Below, one piece after another: positions 9,440-18,477 of a stretch of 64,000 nucleotides of DNA (the stretch's first letter is position 1; every line of letters starts with the position of its first letter). The position numbers and the translations under genes are program-made. The stretch lies in assembly GCF_016892705.1 (NCBI RefSeq), contig NZ_JAFEMB010000002.1, positions 372,001-436,000 of the forward strand, in the 5' to 3' direction. The DNA comes from Microvirga pudoricolor. GTDB lineage: Bacteria; Pseudomonadota; Alphaproteobacteria; Rhizobiales; Beijerinckiaceae. The notes below the pieces were generated by a model. That model was not told the origin of the DNA, did not search any database, and saw only the letters and a program-made list of their open reading frames with translations.

Positions 9440-9964
9440 TCAATCGTCCGAGCCGCCATCGAGCTGCGCCGGCGTCACGAAGCGTTCCAGACGGCCCTCC
9501 CCGGCCCGCAGGTCGGCCCAGCTTTCTCCGTCGAAATCGATCACCGCGAGCGCTGCGGTGGGGAATTTGGTCCGCAGCCGCTGCAACCCATCCCCATCGC
9601 CGGAGCCTGCGAGGGCCTGCACCAGCTCCTCGCAGCCGGGATTGTGGCCGACGAGCAGCACGGTCTTGGCGGGCGTGGTGATTTCCTGGAGCACCGTCAG
9701 CAACAGCAGCGCGGGCGCCGCGTAAATGGCGGGCTCGAAGCGTACCGTAACGTCACCGAGGGGCGGCTGGGCGAGATGCCAGGTTTCCCGCGTCCGGTGG
9801 GAGGGCGACACCAGCACCAGGTCCGGCGCGAGACCTTCCTCGTGGATATACTTGCCCATGAGGGCGGCCGCCTCCCGGCCGCGCGGGGCCAGCGGCCGGT
9901 CGATATCCATGACGCCCGAGGGGTTGGCGGCCTTGGCATGGCGCAGAACGAGAAGACGCGGCAT
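9440..9964 (-). CDS. SixA-type histidine phosphatase
   Basis: A 174-residue member of the histidine phosphatase (phosphoglycerate mutase-like) superfamily. The active-site RHA motif is at residues 8-10 (VLRHAKA) with phosphohistidine at His9, and the second catalytic histidine is His107 (LLVGHNPGCEEL). Supporting motifs are RPLAPRGREAA and SPSHRTRET. The short single-domain form is the SixA branch, which in E. coli dephosphorylates phosphohistidines on signalling or phosphotransferase proteins. The substrate here is unknown. It begins 3 bp downstream of the moxR-type gene stop and is therefore probably co-transcribed with it. Confidence 0.85.
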   Translation of the reverse strand: MPRLLVLRHAKAANPSGVMDIDRPLAPRGREAAALMGKYIHEEGLAPDLVLVSPSHRTRETWHLAQPPLGDVTVRFEPAIYAAPALLLLTVLQEITTPAKTVLLVGHNPGCEELVQALAGSGDGDGLQRLRTKFPTAALAVIDFDGESWADLRAGEGRLERFVTPAQLDGGSDD

Positions 9965-9967
9965 GGT

Positions 9968-10816
9968 TCAACGCCCCTCCCGGCGCGACAGGAATGCGAG
10001 TTTCTCGAACAGGCTCACGTCCTGCTCGTTTTTGAGGAGCGCCCCATGGAGCGGCGGGATGAGCTTGCGCGAGTCGCGCTCGCGCAGCTGCTCGGGCCCA
10101 ATATCTTCCGAGAGCAGAAGCTTCAGCCAATCCAGCAGTTCCGACGTGGACGGCTTTTTCTTCAGGCCCGGAACCTCCCTGAGCTCGAAGAAGACCCGCA
10201 TCGCTTCCTCGATGAGACGCCGCTTGATGCCGGGGTAGTGAACCTCCACGATCCGGGCCATGGTCTCGGCGTCGGGAAACCGGATGTAGTGAAAAAAGCA
10301 CCGGCGCAGGAACGCGTCGGGCAGCTCCTTCTCGTTGTTGGACGTGATGATGACGATGGGCCTCTGCCCCGCGCGGACTGTCTCGCCGGTCTCGTAGACG
10401 TGGAACTCCATGCGGTCGAGCTCGAGGAGCAGGTCGTTCGGGAACTCGATATCGGCCTTGTCGATCTCGTCGATGAGAAGGACGGGCCGAACATCGGACG
10501 CGAAGGCGTCCCAGACCTTGCCGCGCTTGATGTAGTGGCGGATCTCCGACACGCGCGGGTCACCGAGTTGGCTGTCACGAAGGCGTGAGACCGCGTCATA
10601 TTCATAAAGCCCCTGCTGGGCCCGCGTGGTCGATTTGATGTGCCAGGTGAGGAGCGGCGCCCCCAGCGCCCGTGCGATCTCCTCCGCCAGCACCGTCTTG
10701 CCCGTGCCGGGCTCGCCCTTCACGAGCAGGGGCCGTTCCAGCACGATGGCCGCGTTCACGGCCACGGTCAGGTCCTCGGTGGCCACATATGAATCGGTGC
10801 CTGTGAAGCGAGCCAT
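9968..10816 (-). CDS. MoxR-family AAA+ ATPase (CoxD-like)
   Basis: Encodes 282 residues. Walker A GEPGTGKT is at residues 34-41, Walker B is VLLIDEIDKAD, sensor 1 is VIITSNNEKELPDAFLRR, and an arginine-rich sensor 2 region follows. MoxR ATPases act as chaperones or metal-insertion factors together with von Willebrand A partners. The CoxD/CoxE pair of carbon monoxide dehydrogenase maturation is the best-known example. A CoxE-type VWA protein is encoded about 5 kb away (15726-16901) on the other strand instead of next door. The ATG at 10816 has AGGA five bases upstream. It heads a likely two-gene unit with the SixA-like phosphatase and is divergent from the gene at 10916. Confidence 0.9.
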   Translation of the reverse strand: MARFTGTDSYVATEDLTVAVNAAIVLERPLLVKGEPGTGKTVLAEEIARALGAPLLTWHIKSTTRAQQGLYEYDAVSRLRDSQLGDPRVSEIRHYIKRGKVWDAFASDVRPVLLIDEIDKADIEFPNDLLLELDRMEFHVYETGETVRAGQRPIVIITSNNEKELPDAFLRRCFFHYIRFPDAETMARIVEVHYPGIKRRLIEEAMRVFFELREVPGLKKKPSTSELLDWLKLLLSEDIGPEQLRERDSRKLIPPLHGALLKNEQDVSLFEKLAFLSRREGR

Positions 10817-10915
10817 TCTGTCCTATCCTTGTTGTTCCGGTCAGCCTATGCACTATCACCAGCATCCGGCAACAGCTGCGGAGTCAGCTGAAACACGAAC
10901 GAGAGGACGACGATT
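10817..10915. promoter_or_regulatory. Divergent intergenic region between moxR-type gene and PLP enzyme gene
   Basis: These 99 bp must hold both promoters and leaders. I see a ribosome binding site for each gene (AGGA on the minus strand, GAGAGGA ahead of the plus-strand ATG) but no promoter boxes I would place with confidence. Confidence 0.5.
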
Positions 10916-12202
10916 ATGGCGCCCAACCAATATCACAAGGACAAGATCGGCAACCGGAAGCTGAACCCGGAAACCCTGATGCTGGGCTACGGTTACGATC
11001 CGACCCTGTCGGAAGGCGCCGTGAAGCCCCCGGTCTTCCTGACCTCGACGTTCGTGTTCACCTCGGCCGAGCACGGCAAGGAATTCTTCGATTACGTGGC
11101 CGGGCGTCGGGAGCCGCCCCAGGGCGAGGCCGCCGGTCTCGTCTATTCGCGCTTCAATCACCCGAACTCGGAAATCGTCGAGGATCGCCTCGCGGTGTTC
11201 GAGGAGGCGGAGGCCGGCCTGCTGTTTTCGTCGGGCATGTCCGCCATCGCCACCACGATCCTGGCCTTCGCCCGCCCCGGCGACGTGATCCTGCACTCTC
11301 AGCCCCTCTACGGCGGCACCGAGACCTTGATCGCCAAGACCCTCGCCAACATGAACATCGGCGCCACGGGCTTCGCCGACGGCTGCGACGAGGCAGGTGT
11401 GCGTGCTGCCGCTAAGGAAGCCGTGGCTAAGGGCCGCGTGTCCGTCATCATGACGGAATCGCCCTCGAACCCCATGAACACGCTGGTGGACATCGACCTG
11501 ATGAAGCGGGTCGCCGACGAGATCGAACAGCAGCAGGGCCACCGTCCGATCATCGTGTGCGACAACACCCTGCTTGGGCCGCTCTACCAGAAGCCCCTCC
11601 GGCATGGGGCGGACATCTCGGTCTATTCGCTGACGAAATACGTGGGCGGGCACTCGGACCTGATCGCGGGGGCGGCGCTCGGCTCCGCCGCCCATATCAA
11701 GACGATCCGCCTCCTGCGCTCGGCCATCGGCACACAGCTTGATCCGCATTCCTGCTGGATGCTCGGCCGTTCGCTGGAGACCCTCGCACTCCGCATGCGT
11801 GCCGCGAACCAGAATGGCGAGATCGTGGCCAGGTTCCTGAGCGAGCACCCACAGGTGGCTCGCGTCCATCACCTCGCTTACCTTCCGGAAGGGTCGGCGG
11901 TTCGCAAGGTTTATGAGAACCAGTGCGACGCGCCGGGCTCCACCTTCTCGTTCGACGTGAAGGGCGGAGAGGCAGAGGCCTTCAAGGTGCTGAACGCACT
12001 CCAGGTCTTCAAGCTCGCGGTGAGCTTAGGGGGCACCGAGTCGCTCACCTGCCATCCGGCCTCGACCACGCATTCCGGCGTCCCGAAGGAAACCCGCGAT
12101 CGCCTCGGCGTGAGCGATGCGACGATCCGCGTCTCCATCGGCATCGAGCACCCGGACGACCTCGTGGCGGATCTGGCGCAGGCGCTGGAAACGCTGGGAT
12201 AA
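10916..12202 (+). CDS. Cystathionine gamma-synthase/methionine gamma-lyase family PLP enzyme
   Basis: A 428-residue Cys/Met-metabolism PLP enzyme. The cofactor lysine is Lys241 in [11 protein letters not shown]. Other family marks are [16 protein letters not shown], the SSGMSAI glycine-serine turn that holds the phosphate, PLYGGT, and the late [18 protein letters not shown] segment. Enzymes of this fold make cystathionine, cleave it, or cleave methionine. The branch with an extended N-terminus and a [12 protein letters not shown] insertion is generally annotated only as a cystathionine gamma-synthase family protein, so I do not choose between reactions. GAGAGGA precedes the ATG. An inverted repeat and possible terminator follow the stop directly. 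Confidence 0.88.
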   Translation: MAPNQYHKDKIGNRKLNPETLMLGYGYDPTLSEGAVKPPVFLTSTFVFTSAEHGKEFFDYVAGRREPPQGEAAGLVYSRFNHPNSEIVEDRLAVFEEAEAGLLFSSGMSAIATTILAFARPGDVILHSQPLYGGTETLIAKTLANMNIGATGFADGCDEAGVRAAAKEAVAKGRVSVIMTESPSNPMNTLVDIDLMKRVADEIEQQQGHRPIIVCDNTLLGPLYQKPLRHGADISVYSLTKYVGGHSDLIAGAALGSAAHIKTIRLLRSAIGTQLDPHSCWMLGRSLETLALRMRAANQNGEIVARFLSEHPQVARVHHLAYLPEGSAVRKVYENQCDAPGSTFSFDVKGGEAEAFKVLNALQVFKLAVSLGGTESLTCHPASTTHSGVPKETRDRLGVSDATIRVSIGIEHPDDLVADLAQALETLG

Positions 12203-12204
12203 CT

Positions 12205-12243
12205 CCCTCTCCCGAATGGGAGAGGGTTAGGGGTGAGGGAATG
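12205..12243. repeat. Short palindromic repeat, left copy; possible terminator
   Basis: The hairpin CCCTCTCCC-gaat-GGGAGAGGG is followed by TTAGGGGTGAGGGAATG. It begins 3 bp after the stop of the PLP enzyme gene. A copy in the opposite orientation lies at 12381-12420. This CCCTCTCCC/GGGGTGAGGG element is a common intergenic repeat in GC-rich proteobacteria and may also stop or stabilise transcripts. Confidence 0.75.
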
Positions 12244-12380
12244 CGTTGTCTCGTCGGGCACGCCTGCGCCGGTGCGGTTCGGCACTACGCTGGTTCGATG
12301 TGGCGCTCACACCCCCACCCTAGCCCTCCCCACAAGGCGGAGGGAAAGAGGTCGAGGCTCGGCGCCCTATTCTGAAACGG

Positions 12381-12420
12381 CATTCCCTCACCCCTGCCCC
12401 TCTCCCGCCTGGGAGAGGGG
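12381..12420. repeat. Short palindromic repeat, right inverted copy; possible terminator
   Basis: Begins CATTCCCTCACCCCT and runs into the hairpin CCCCTCTCCC-gcct-GGGAGAGGGG, followed by TTTT. It is the reverse complement of the 12205-12243 element with a few changes. A third, degenerate piece (CACCCCCACCCTAGCCCTCCCC) lies between them at about 12310-12331. The two outer copies face each other and enclose about 137 bp with no gene. Confidence 0.75.
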
Positions 12421-12481
12421 TTTTACCGGGTTGCCCTCCCTGGCGATTTAGAATCACAATGGGCTGAATCGGACATCATCC

Positions 12482-14344
12482 ATGGCAGCCTCCGTCGACC
12501 TGTATTCCTATCAGGAGCCGATCCTGTTCCTGGCGACGGCGGGCGTTGTCGTGCCTCTCTTCCTGCGTCTGCGCATCAGCCCGGTGATCGGCTTCCTGGC
12601 GGCGGGCGCGCTGCTCGGGCCCTATGGACTCGGCCGGCTGGTGCCGGCCCATCCCTGGCTCGACTGGGTGACGCTGACGAACCCTGACCGAACGTCGCGC
12701 ATCGCGGAGCTCGGAGTGGTGTTCCTTCTCTTCACCATCGGGATCGAGCTCTCCTGGCAGCGCCTGCGAACCCTGCGGCGCCTGGTCTTCGGGTTCGGCT
12801 CGCTCCAGGTGGTCCTGTGCGCGGCAGCGCTCGGGATCCTGGCCTATCCGCTGGTGGGCACCATCACGGGCGCGGCCCTGATCGGGCTTGCCTTCGCGCT
12901 CTCCTCCACGGCCATCGTGGTGCCGGTGCTGGCGGAGCACAAACGCCTCAACACGCCATCCGGCCGGGTGAGCTTCTCGGCCCTGCTGTTCCAGGATCTC
13001 GCGGTCGCGCCGATTCTGTTCGCCATCGCGGCCTTCGACACGAGCCGTCCCGAATTCACCGTGGCGTCCTTCGCCATCGCGATGCTGCAGGCGGTGGTGG
13101 CCCTGGTGGTGATCGTCGGACTCGGACGGATCGTGCTGCGGCCCTTCTTCCAGCTCGTCTCGGCCACGAAGAGCCCGGAATTCTTCATGGCGGCCTGCCT
13201 GCTCGTGGTGCTGGTCACCAGCCTGATCGCGGCGGTGAGCGGGCTGTCCATGGCGCTCGGCGCCTTCATCGCGGGCCTCCTGCTCTCCGAGACGGAGTAT
13301 CGCCGGGCGATCGACGCCACGATCCAGCCCTTCAAGGGCCTGCTGCTGGGCGTCTTCTTCGTGTCCGTAGGCATGAGCCTCGACCTCGCCCGCCTGTTGC
13401 ACGCGCCGGTCCTGATCCTCGTCGCGGCGTTCCTGGTGATTGCCGTGAAGGGCGTCATCATCATGGGTCTCGGCCGCGCCTTCGGGCTCGGCCGCGCCGT
13501 GTCCACGGAAACCGCCCTGCTCCTGGGGCCGGGGGGCGAGTTCGCCCTCGTGATCATCGGCGGCGCCATGGCGGCCGGTCTGATGCCGGGGGACCTGGGC
13601 CTGAACCTGCTCCTCGTCACGTCGCTCACCATGGTCCTGATCCCGGCCTTCGCGCGACTGGGGCGGCGCCTGGCGCACCGTTTCGAGCAGCGGCGCCTGC
13701 CGGACGAGATCGCGGCGGTCCCACCACCCGCCGACGAGGTGGGCCGCGTCATCATCGCGGGCTATGGACGCGTGGGCCAGATGGTCGGCGACATGCTCGA
13801 TCGCCACAAAATCCCGCACCTGGCCGTCGACCTGGATCCCGTCCGGGTCAGCCGCGAGCGCCGCCAGGGCAAGCCGGTTTATTACGGCGACGGCTCGTAC
13901 CCGGAGTTCCTGCGCGCCTGCGGTATCGATCAGGCGCTGGCCCTCGTCGTCACCCTGGACACGCGCGGCGCCATCGAGGCCGTGGTGGCGGCGGCCCGCC
14001 AGGAGCGCCCGGACATCAAGATCGTGGCCCGCGCCCGCGACGCGGCCCATGCGGCCCAGCTCTACGAGCTCGGGGTCGACGACGCGGTCCCGGAGACCAT
14101 CGAGGCTTCGCTCCAGCTCAGCGAGGCGGTGCTGGTGGATATCGGCGTGCCCATGGGCATGGTCATCGCCTCCATCCACGAGCGGCGTGACGAGTTCCGG
14201 GCCGTGCTCAAGCCCAAGGATGAAACGCGGGAGAAGAAGCCCGGTGAGTTCCGGGCCCGGCGAACCGTGGGCAAAAGGGCTCCGGCCGTGGAAGCGCCGC
14301 GGGATCCCGAACAGCCGCCGAGCCTGACGGCCTCCGCGTCCTAG
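12482..14344 (+). CDS. CPA2 family monovalent cation/proton antiporter, KefB-like
   Basis: A 620-residue integral membrane protein with a cytoplasmic regulatory domain. Residues about 1-395 carry 12-13 membrane segments of the Na+/H+ exchanger fold, including FAIAAFDTS, ALSSTAIVVPVLAEH and GPGGEFALVIIGG. A TrkA-N/RCK domain starts near residue 420 (VIIAGYGRVGQMVGDML, a Rossmann GxGxxG) and binds nucleotide or dinucleotide. KefB/KefC-type proteins export K+ in exchange for protons during electrophile stress. No kefG/kefF-type ancillary subunit gene is adjacent. The stop overlaps the convergent MFS gene stop by 4 bp. The last 60 residues are a charged tail. Ion specificity cannot be read from the sequence. 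Confidence 0.9.
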   Translation: MAASVDLYSYQEPILFLATAGVVVPLFLRLRISPVIGFLAAGALLGPYGLGRLVPAHPWLDWVTLTNPDRTSRIAELGVVFLLFTIGIELSWQRLRTLRRLVFGFGSLQVVLCAAALGILAYPLVGTITGAALIGLAFALSSTAIVVPVLAEHKRLNTPSGRVSFSALLFQDLAVAPILFAIAAFDTSRPEFTVASFAIAMLQAVVALVVIVGLGRIVLRPFFQLVSATKSPEFFMAACLLVVLVTSLIAAVSGLSMALGAFIAGLLLSETEYRRAIDATIQPFKGLLLGVFFVSVGMSLDLARLLHAPVLILVAAFLVIAVKGVIIMGLGRAFGLGRAVSTETALLLGPGGEFALVIIGGAMAAGLMPGDLGLNLLLVTSLTMVLIPAFARLGRRLAHRFEQRRLPDEIAAVPPPADEVGRVIIAGYGRVGQMVGDMLDRHKIPHLAVDLDPVRVSRERRQGKPVYYGDGSYPEFLRACGIDQALALVVTLDTRGAIEAVVAAARQERPDIKIVARARDAAHAAQLYELGVDDAVPETIEASLQLSEAVLVDIGVPMGMVIASIHERRDEFRAVLKPKDETREKKPGEFRARRTVGKRAPAVEAPRDPEQPPSLTASAS

Positions 14345-15609
14345 GCGCTCGCGCCGACCGGCATCGGACCGGACGGCGTGCGGTCCGGCATGTCGTCGGT
14401 CGTCTTGGTCTCGGGCATGAGGGTGAAGAAGATGACGAGGCCCACGGCGGCGATCCCGGCAAGCGTGAAGAACGCCGCGCTATAGCCCGCCGACACCACG
14501 ATCAGGCCCGCCACGGTGGTGCTGAGCGCTCCGCCGATCCCCTGCGCCGTGGCCACGATCCCCTGGCTGACGTTGAACCGGCCGGTTCCTTGCGTCAGGT
14601 CCGAGATGATGAGCGGAAACAGAGCCCCGAAGATGCCCGCCCCAATCCCGTCCAGCGCCTGAACGCCCACGAGCCAGTAGGGATTGTCGGAGACCGGATA
14701 CAGGGCCCCCCGCAGGGCCAGGACCCCGAGGGCGACGAGGAAGATAGGGCGACGTCCCCAGACATCGGCCTTCTTGCCCACCAGAATGGCGACGGGCACC
14801 ATGATGACCTGGGCGGCCACGATGCAGACGGACATGAGGGTCGTGCCCAGGTTCTTGTTGGCCAGCGCCAGCTTCTGGCCCACGAGCGGCAGCATCGCCG
14901 CGTTGGCGAAATGGAAGATCACCGCGCAGACCGCGAAGATCAGGAGAGGACGGCAGGTGAGAAGGACCTTGATGCCCGAGACGCTCTCGTCCTCCTGGTC
15001 CTCGCCCCGCTTCCCCTTGAGGCCACGGGCCATGTCGTGGTCGATGGCATCGGCTGGGATCGACAGGATGGCGAAGACGCTGGCGACCGCCATGGCGGCC
15101 ATGAGCCAGAAGACCGCGATCGGGCCGAAGAAATAGGCGGTGATGCCCGCGATCGTCGCGGCCGTGGCGTTGCCGGCATGGTTGAAGGCCTCGTTGCGTC
15201 CGATCCGCTTCGCGAAGGCTTTTGGCCCCACGATGCCGAGCGAGACGGCGGCCAGAGCCGGCGCGAAAATGGACCCCGCGATGCCGGTCAGCCCCTGCGT
15301 GATCGCCACGGGCAGGAAATGCGGCATGAAGGGCAGCGCCAGCGAGCCGACCGTCACCATGGCGGCCGCCACCACGATGACGAGACGCTTGAGCCGGGTT
15401 TTGTCGATCAGGGCCCCGGCCGGCGTCTGGGCCAGAATTCCGGCAATGCCGGCGATCGACATGACGAGCCCGATCGTCGCCTCGTCCCAGTGCTGGACGG
15501 TAAGCAGATAGATGGCGAGGTAGGGCCCGAGCCCGTCCCGCACGTCGGCCAGGAAGAAGTTAGCGGCGTCGAGAGAGCGCCGGGTGCGGTCGGCAGTCAT
15601 GTCTGCCAT
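14341..15609 (-). CDS. MFS transporter
   Basis: Encodes 422 residues with about 12 hydrophobic membrane segments in two halves of six. The half-to-half loop (about residues 195-215) is charged (KGKRGEDQEDES). MFS loop signatures are visible, for example GALIDKTRLKRL between helices 2 and 3 and VGKKADVWGRRPIF in the second half. The substrate is not recognisable. It converges with the antiporter gene (4-bp overlap of stop regions) and diverges from the CoxE-type gene across 116 bp, so it is probably monocistronic. Confidence 0.85.
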   Translation of the reverse strand: MADMTADRTRRSLDAANFFLADVRDGLGPYLAIYLLTVQHWDEATIGLVMSIAGIAGILAQTPAGALIDKTRLKRLVIVVAAAMVTVGSLALPFMPHFLPVAITQGLTGIAGSIFAPALAAVSLGIVGPKAFAKRIGRNEAFNHAGNATAATIAGITAYFFGPIAVFWLMAAMAVASVFAILSIPADAIDHDMARGLKGKRGEDQEDESVSGIKVLLTCRPLLIFAVCAVIFHFANAAMLPLVGQKLALANKNLGTTLMSVCIVAAQVIMVPVAILVGKKADVWGRRPIFLVALGVLALRGALYPVSDNPYWLVGVQALDGIGAGIFGALFPLIISDLTQGTGRFNVSQGIVATAQGIGGALSTTVAGLIVVSAGYSAAFFTLAGIAAVGLVIFFTLMPETKTTDDMPDRTPSGPMPVGASA

Positions 15610-15725
15610 GTCGAGGATCCTCGAAGGACGAGGACCGCCCTGGAGCGATGACGCGGATCCCGCATCTTGGTTCCAAAGACCGGTGCCGGTCTTGACGCGC
15701 GGGCCGCCATCCCCACACTGACCCG

Positions 15726-16901
15726 ATGTTTCTCAACCTTTTCACCGAATTGCGGGCGGCCCGGATCCCCGTCTCCCTGCGGGAATATCTGACCCTGCTG
15801 GAAGCACTCGACGGCGACCTCGCCGATCAGCGGGTCGACGAGTTCTATTATCTGGCCCGGGCCAGCCTCGTGAAGGACGAACGTCATTTCGACCGGTTCG
15901 ACCAGGTCTTCGGCCAGGTGTTCAAGGGGCTGGAAACCCTCGCCCAAGCCGTGGAAGGCGCCGAGATCCCCGAAGAGTGGCTGCGCAAGGTCGCCGAACG
16001 CTATCTCACCGACGAGGAGAAGCGCCAGATCGAAACCCTGGGGTGGGACAGGCTGTGGGACACCCTCAAGAAGCGCCTCGAGGAACAGAAGGGGCGCCAC
16101 CAGGGCGGCAACAAGTGGATCGGCACCGGTGGCACTTCTCCTTATGGAGCCTACGGCTACAATCCGGAAGGCATCCGGATCGGCCAGGACAAGAACCGCA
16201 ATTTCCGCGCCGTGAAGGTGTGGGACAAGCGTGAGTTCAAGGATTTCGACGATAGCGTGGAGCTCGGCGTGCGCAACATGCGCATCGCGCTCCGCCGCCT
16301 GCGCCGCTTCGCCCGGACGGGAGCCGCAGAGGAGCTCGACCTCGACGGCACGATTCACGAGACCGCCAGCAAGGGCTATCTGGACGTGCGCCTGCGCCCC
16401 GAACGCCGCAACGCCGTGAAGGTGCTGCTCTTTCTCGATGTGGGCGGGTCCATGGACTGGCACATCGAGATCGCCGAGGAGCTGTTCTCGGCTGCCCGGC
16501 TCGAGTTCAAGCATTTCGAGCATTTCTACTTTCACAACTGCGTCTACGAGAGCGTTTGGCGGGAGAATCGCCGTCGTTTCGACCAGAAGATCCCGACCCT
16601 CGACATCATCCGCACCTATCCGTCCGATTACCGGGCCGTGTTCGTGGGCGACGCCTCCATGAGCCCTTATGAGATCAACATGCCGGGCGGCTCCGTGGAG
16701 CACTGGAACGAGGAAGCCGGCGTGGTGTGGATGCAGCGCATCCTCGATCATTTCCCCAAGGCCGTGTGGCTCAATCCGTTGCCTCACGGCCAATGGGGAT
16801 ATACCCAGTCCATCGGGATGCTGCGCCAGCTCTTCTCCGATCGCATGTATCCGCTCACCCTCGAAGGGATCGACCACGGCATGCGGGAACTGACGCGATG
16901 A
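15726..16901 (+). CDS. CoxE-like VWA domain protein
   Basis: Encodes 391 residues. The N-terminal half is helical and charged. The C-terminal half is a von Willebrand A-like domain beginning VKVLLFLDVGGSM. The metal-binding MIDAS signature DxSxS is altered to DVGGS (Asp238, Ser242), with a glycine where the first serine is expected. The family (DUF58/VWA CoxE-like) works with MoxR ATPases, and the likely partner is the ATPase at 9968-10816. The stop overlaps the start of the next gene (ATGA at 16898-16901), so the two are translationally coupled. Substrate complex unknown. No coxMSL genes are in the window, so carbon monoxide dehydrogenase maturation is not implied. Confidence 0.85.
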   Translation: MFLNLFTELRAARIPVSLREYLTLLEALDGDLADQRVDEFYYLARASLVKDERHFDRFDQVFGQVFKGLETLAQAVEGAEIPEEWLRKVAERYLTDEEKRQIETLGWDRLWDTLKKRLEEQKGRHQGGNKWIGTGGTSPYGAYGYNPEGIRIGQDKNRNFRAVKVWDKREFKDFDDSVELGVRNMRIALRRLRRFARTGAAEELDLDGTIHETASKGYLDVRLRPERRNAVKVLLFLDVGGSMDWHIEIAEELFSAARLEFKHFEHFYFHNCVYESVWRENRRRFDQKIPTLDIIRTYPSDYRAVFVGDASMSPYEINMPGGSVEHWNEEAGVVWMQRILDHFPKAVWLNPLPHGQWGYTQSIGMLRQLFSDRMYPLTLEGIDHGMRELTR

Positions 16902-17494
16902 ACGCCGCCGACGCGCGCACGGACGCGGGGCCTCTCACCTACACCCAGAACCCGAAGCCCATCGGCTCCCCGATTTCCTTCGTCCTGAAGGGAAGCAAGC
17001 TCTCCGTCGATACGGGGCGCAAGCAGTACGACGTCCAGCTCGGCGCGGTCGAGGAAGTGCGGATGGTCTACGAGCCTGGACGCGTCTCCCAGCGGGTATT
17101 CCGCACCAAGATCCGCATGAAGAACGGCCGGACCTTCAGCTTCTCGTCCCTGCATTGGACCAGCATGGTCCAGGCGCAGGAGCTGGGGCCCGCCTATCGG
17201 GGTTTCACGAGCGCCTTGTTCGAGACCATCGCCAGGGCCAACCCCAAGGCGCGGTTCGTGGCCGGTCAACCGCTTTGGCGCTGGGCCGCGACGACCGCCA
17301 TCGCGGTCCTGTGCCTCGGTGCGATGGCGGTGCTGACCTGGCGAGCGCTGCAGACCGGCGCGCAATCCGTCGCGCTCATGGGCGGATTGCTTGCGGCCGT
17401 AGGCATCTGGCAGCTGGAACCCATGGTCCGGCTCAACAAGCCGCGCCGTTTCAGCCCGGACGCGCCGCCGCCCGAGCTGCTGCCGAAGATCTGA
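16898..17494 (+). CDS. Hypothetical membrane protein coupled to CoxE-like gene
   Basis: Encodes 198 residues from the ATG at 16898, which overlaps the preceding stop as ATGA. The frame is open farther upstream, but that part lies inside the coxE-like gene. The first 125 residues are soluble, with a strand-rich pattern (SFVLKGSKLSVDTGRKQ, FRTKIRMKNGRTFSF) reminiscent of a PH-like domain. Two membrane segments follow at about residues 128-148 and 155-172 (AATTAIAVLCLGAMAVLTW, VALMGGLLAAVGIW). The tail is basic and proline-rich. I do not recognise a named family. Coupling suggests a partner of the VWA protein at the membrane. It converges with the stress protein gene 12 bp away. Confidence 0.7.
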   Translation: MNAADARTDAGPLTYTQNPKPIGSPISFVLKGSKLSVDTGRKQYDVQLGAVEEVRMVYEPGRVSQRVFRTKIRMKNGRTFSFSSLHWTSMVQAQELGPAYRGFTSALFETIARANPKARFVAGQPLWRWAATTAIAVLCLGAMAVLTWRALQTGAQSVALMGGLLAAVGIWQLEPMVRLNKPRRFSPDAPPPELLPKI

Positions 17495-17506
17495 CCCCGT
17501 CGGCGT

Positions 17507-17932
17507 TCAAGTGCGGACGACGAGCACCGAAGACTTGGCGTGCCTCACGATGGTCGAGGCATTGGAGCCGAGAAGGTAGGTGGACATGGTCGGGCGGTGG
17601 GAGCCCACGACGACGAGATCCGATCCGGTCTTTTCCGCCTCGTCCAGGACCTCGTTGTAGATCGAGCCCAGGCGCACGACCGCCGAGACGCGCTCGGCCG
17701 GAAGCTTCACGGACGCGGCGATTTCGGCCAGCTTCGCCTCGGAGACGTCCTGCTGCTCCGTGTCGAAGGTGGGCGGCATGAATTCCATGTATGTGACGGG
17801 CACGAGCGAGCGCACGTAGATCAGGCGGATCGTACCGCCCGAGCTTTCGGCCAGCTCCACCGCCTTGTCGATGGCGGGCCTTGCGGCCTCGACCTCACCG
17901 AGATCGACCGGAACGAGAATCGTCTTGAACAT
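17507..17932 (-). CDS. Universal stress protein
   Basis: A 141-residue single-domain UspA fold. It begins MFKTILVPVDLGE and ends with the ATP-binding signature (VVVGSHRPTMSTYLLGSNAS, then HAKSSVLVVRT). The ATP-binding type of Usp proteins contributes to stress survival, but partners are usually unknown. It lies 23 bp downstream of a ferredoxin gene on the same strand, so the two are probably co-transcribed. It converges with the coupled membrane protein gene. Confidence 0.9.
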   Translation of the reverse strand: MFKTILVPVDLGEVEAARPAIDKAVELAESSGGTIRLIYVRSLVPVTYMEFMPPTFDTEQQDVSEAKLAEIAASVKLPAERVSAVVRLGSIYNEVLDEAEKTGSDLVVVGSHRPTMSTYLLGSNASTIVRHAKSSVLVVRT

Positions 17933-17955
17933 GGGAATCGCCTTTTTTGGGGGTT

Positions 17956-18276
17956 TCAGCTTTGGCGGGACGGGGTCTGGACCACGAGGCCGTCGAGTTC
18001 CGGACGAACGCGAATCTGGCAGGACAAGCGGGAGTTGGGCCGCACGTCAAAAGCGAAGTCGAGCATGTCCTCTTCCATGGGCTGAGGCTCGCCCACGGCC
18101 TCCACCCACTCCTCGTCCACATAGACATGGCAGGTGGCGCAGGAGCAGGCCCCGCCGCATTCCGCGTCGATGCCCGGGATGCCGTTGCGGATGGCATTCT
18201 CCATGACGGTCGAGCCCTCCTCGGCGTCGACGCTGCGCGAGGTGCCCTGGAAATCGATGTAGGTGATCTTGACCAT
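17956..18276 (-). CDS. fdxB: Adrenodoxin-type 2Fe-2S ferredoxin
   Basis: A 106-residue electron carrier. The four cluster ligands are visible: Cys40, Cys46 and Cys49 in the loop [11 protein letters not shown], and a fourth near residue 86 (RLSCQIRV). Spacing CX5CX2C with a distant last cysteine is the vertebrate/ISC-type fold. Proteins of this type donate electrons to cytochromes P450 or to Fe-S assembly. No isc or P450 gene is nearby, so the partner cannot be assigned. Start ATG at 18276. A 201-bp divergent region separates it from the lipoprotein gene at 18478, and usp follows 23 bp downstream. Confidence 0.88.
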   Translation of the reverse strand: MVKITYIDFQGTSRSVDAEEGSTVMENAIRNGIPGIDAECGGACSCATCHVYVDEEWVEAVGEPQPMEEDMLDFAFDVRPNSRLSCQIRVRPELDGLVVQTPSRQS

Positions 18277-18477
18277 ACTGAATCCCCAATCGCCCGTCCC
18301 CGGCGCCCCCTTCCCTAGCGGGCCGCGCGGCAGGCGATGCGATATGATGCTGGGGGTTATCTAGACCAAAGCTTGGCGGAAAACGAGGGCTGCTCACTCT
18401 GAACGTGGTATGAGCCGGCAACACTTGACCTTACGACATCAGCCACGCCAAGCTTCGCCGTTCAAACGGAGGGGCTC

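Noticed and set aside
12476-14179. A 567-codon minus-strand frame opposite the KefB-like gene.
   Set aside because: The translation is Arg/Gln/His/Glu-rich without structure, while the plus strand encodes a clear antiporter.
9968-17494. Carbon monoxide dehydrogenase (cox) gene cluster suggested by CoxD- and CoxE-like proteins.
   Set aside because: No coxL, coxM or coxS genes are present. MoxR/VWA pairs serve many unrelated systems.
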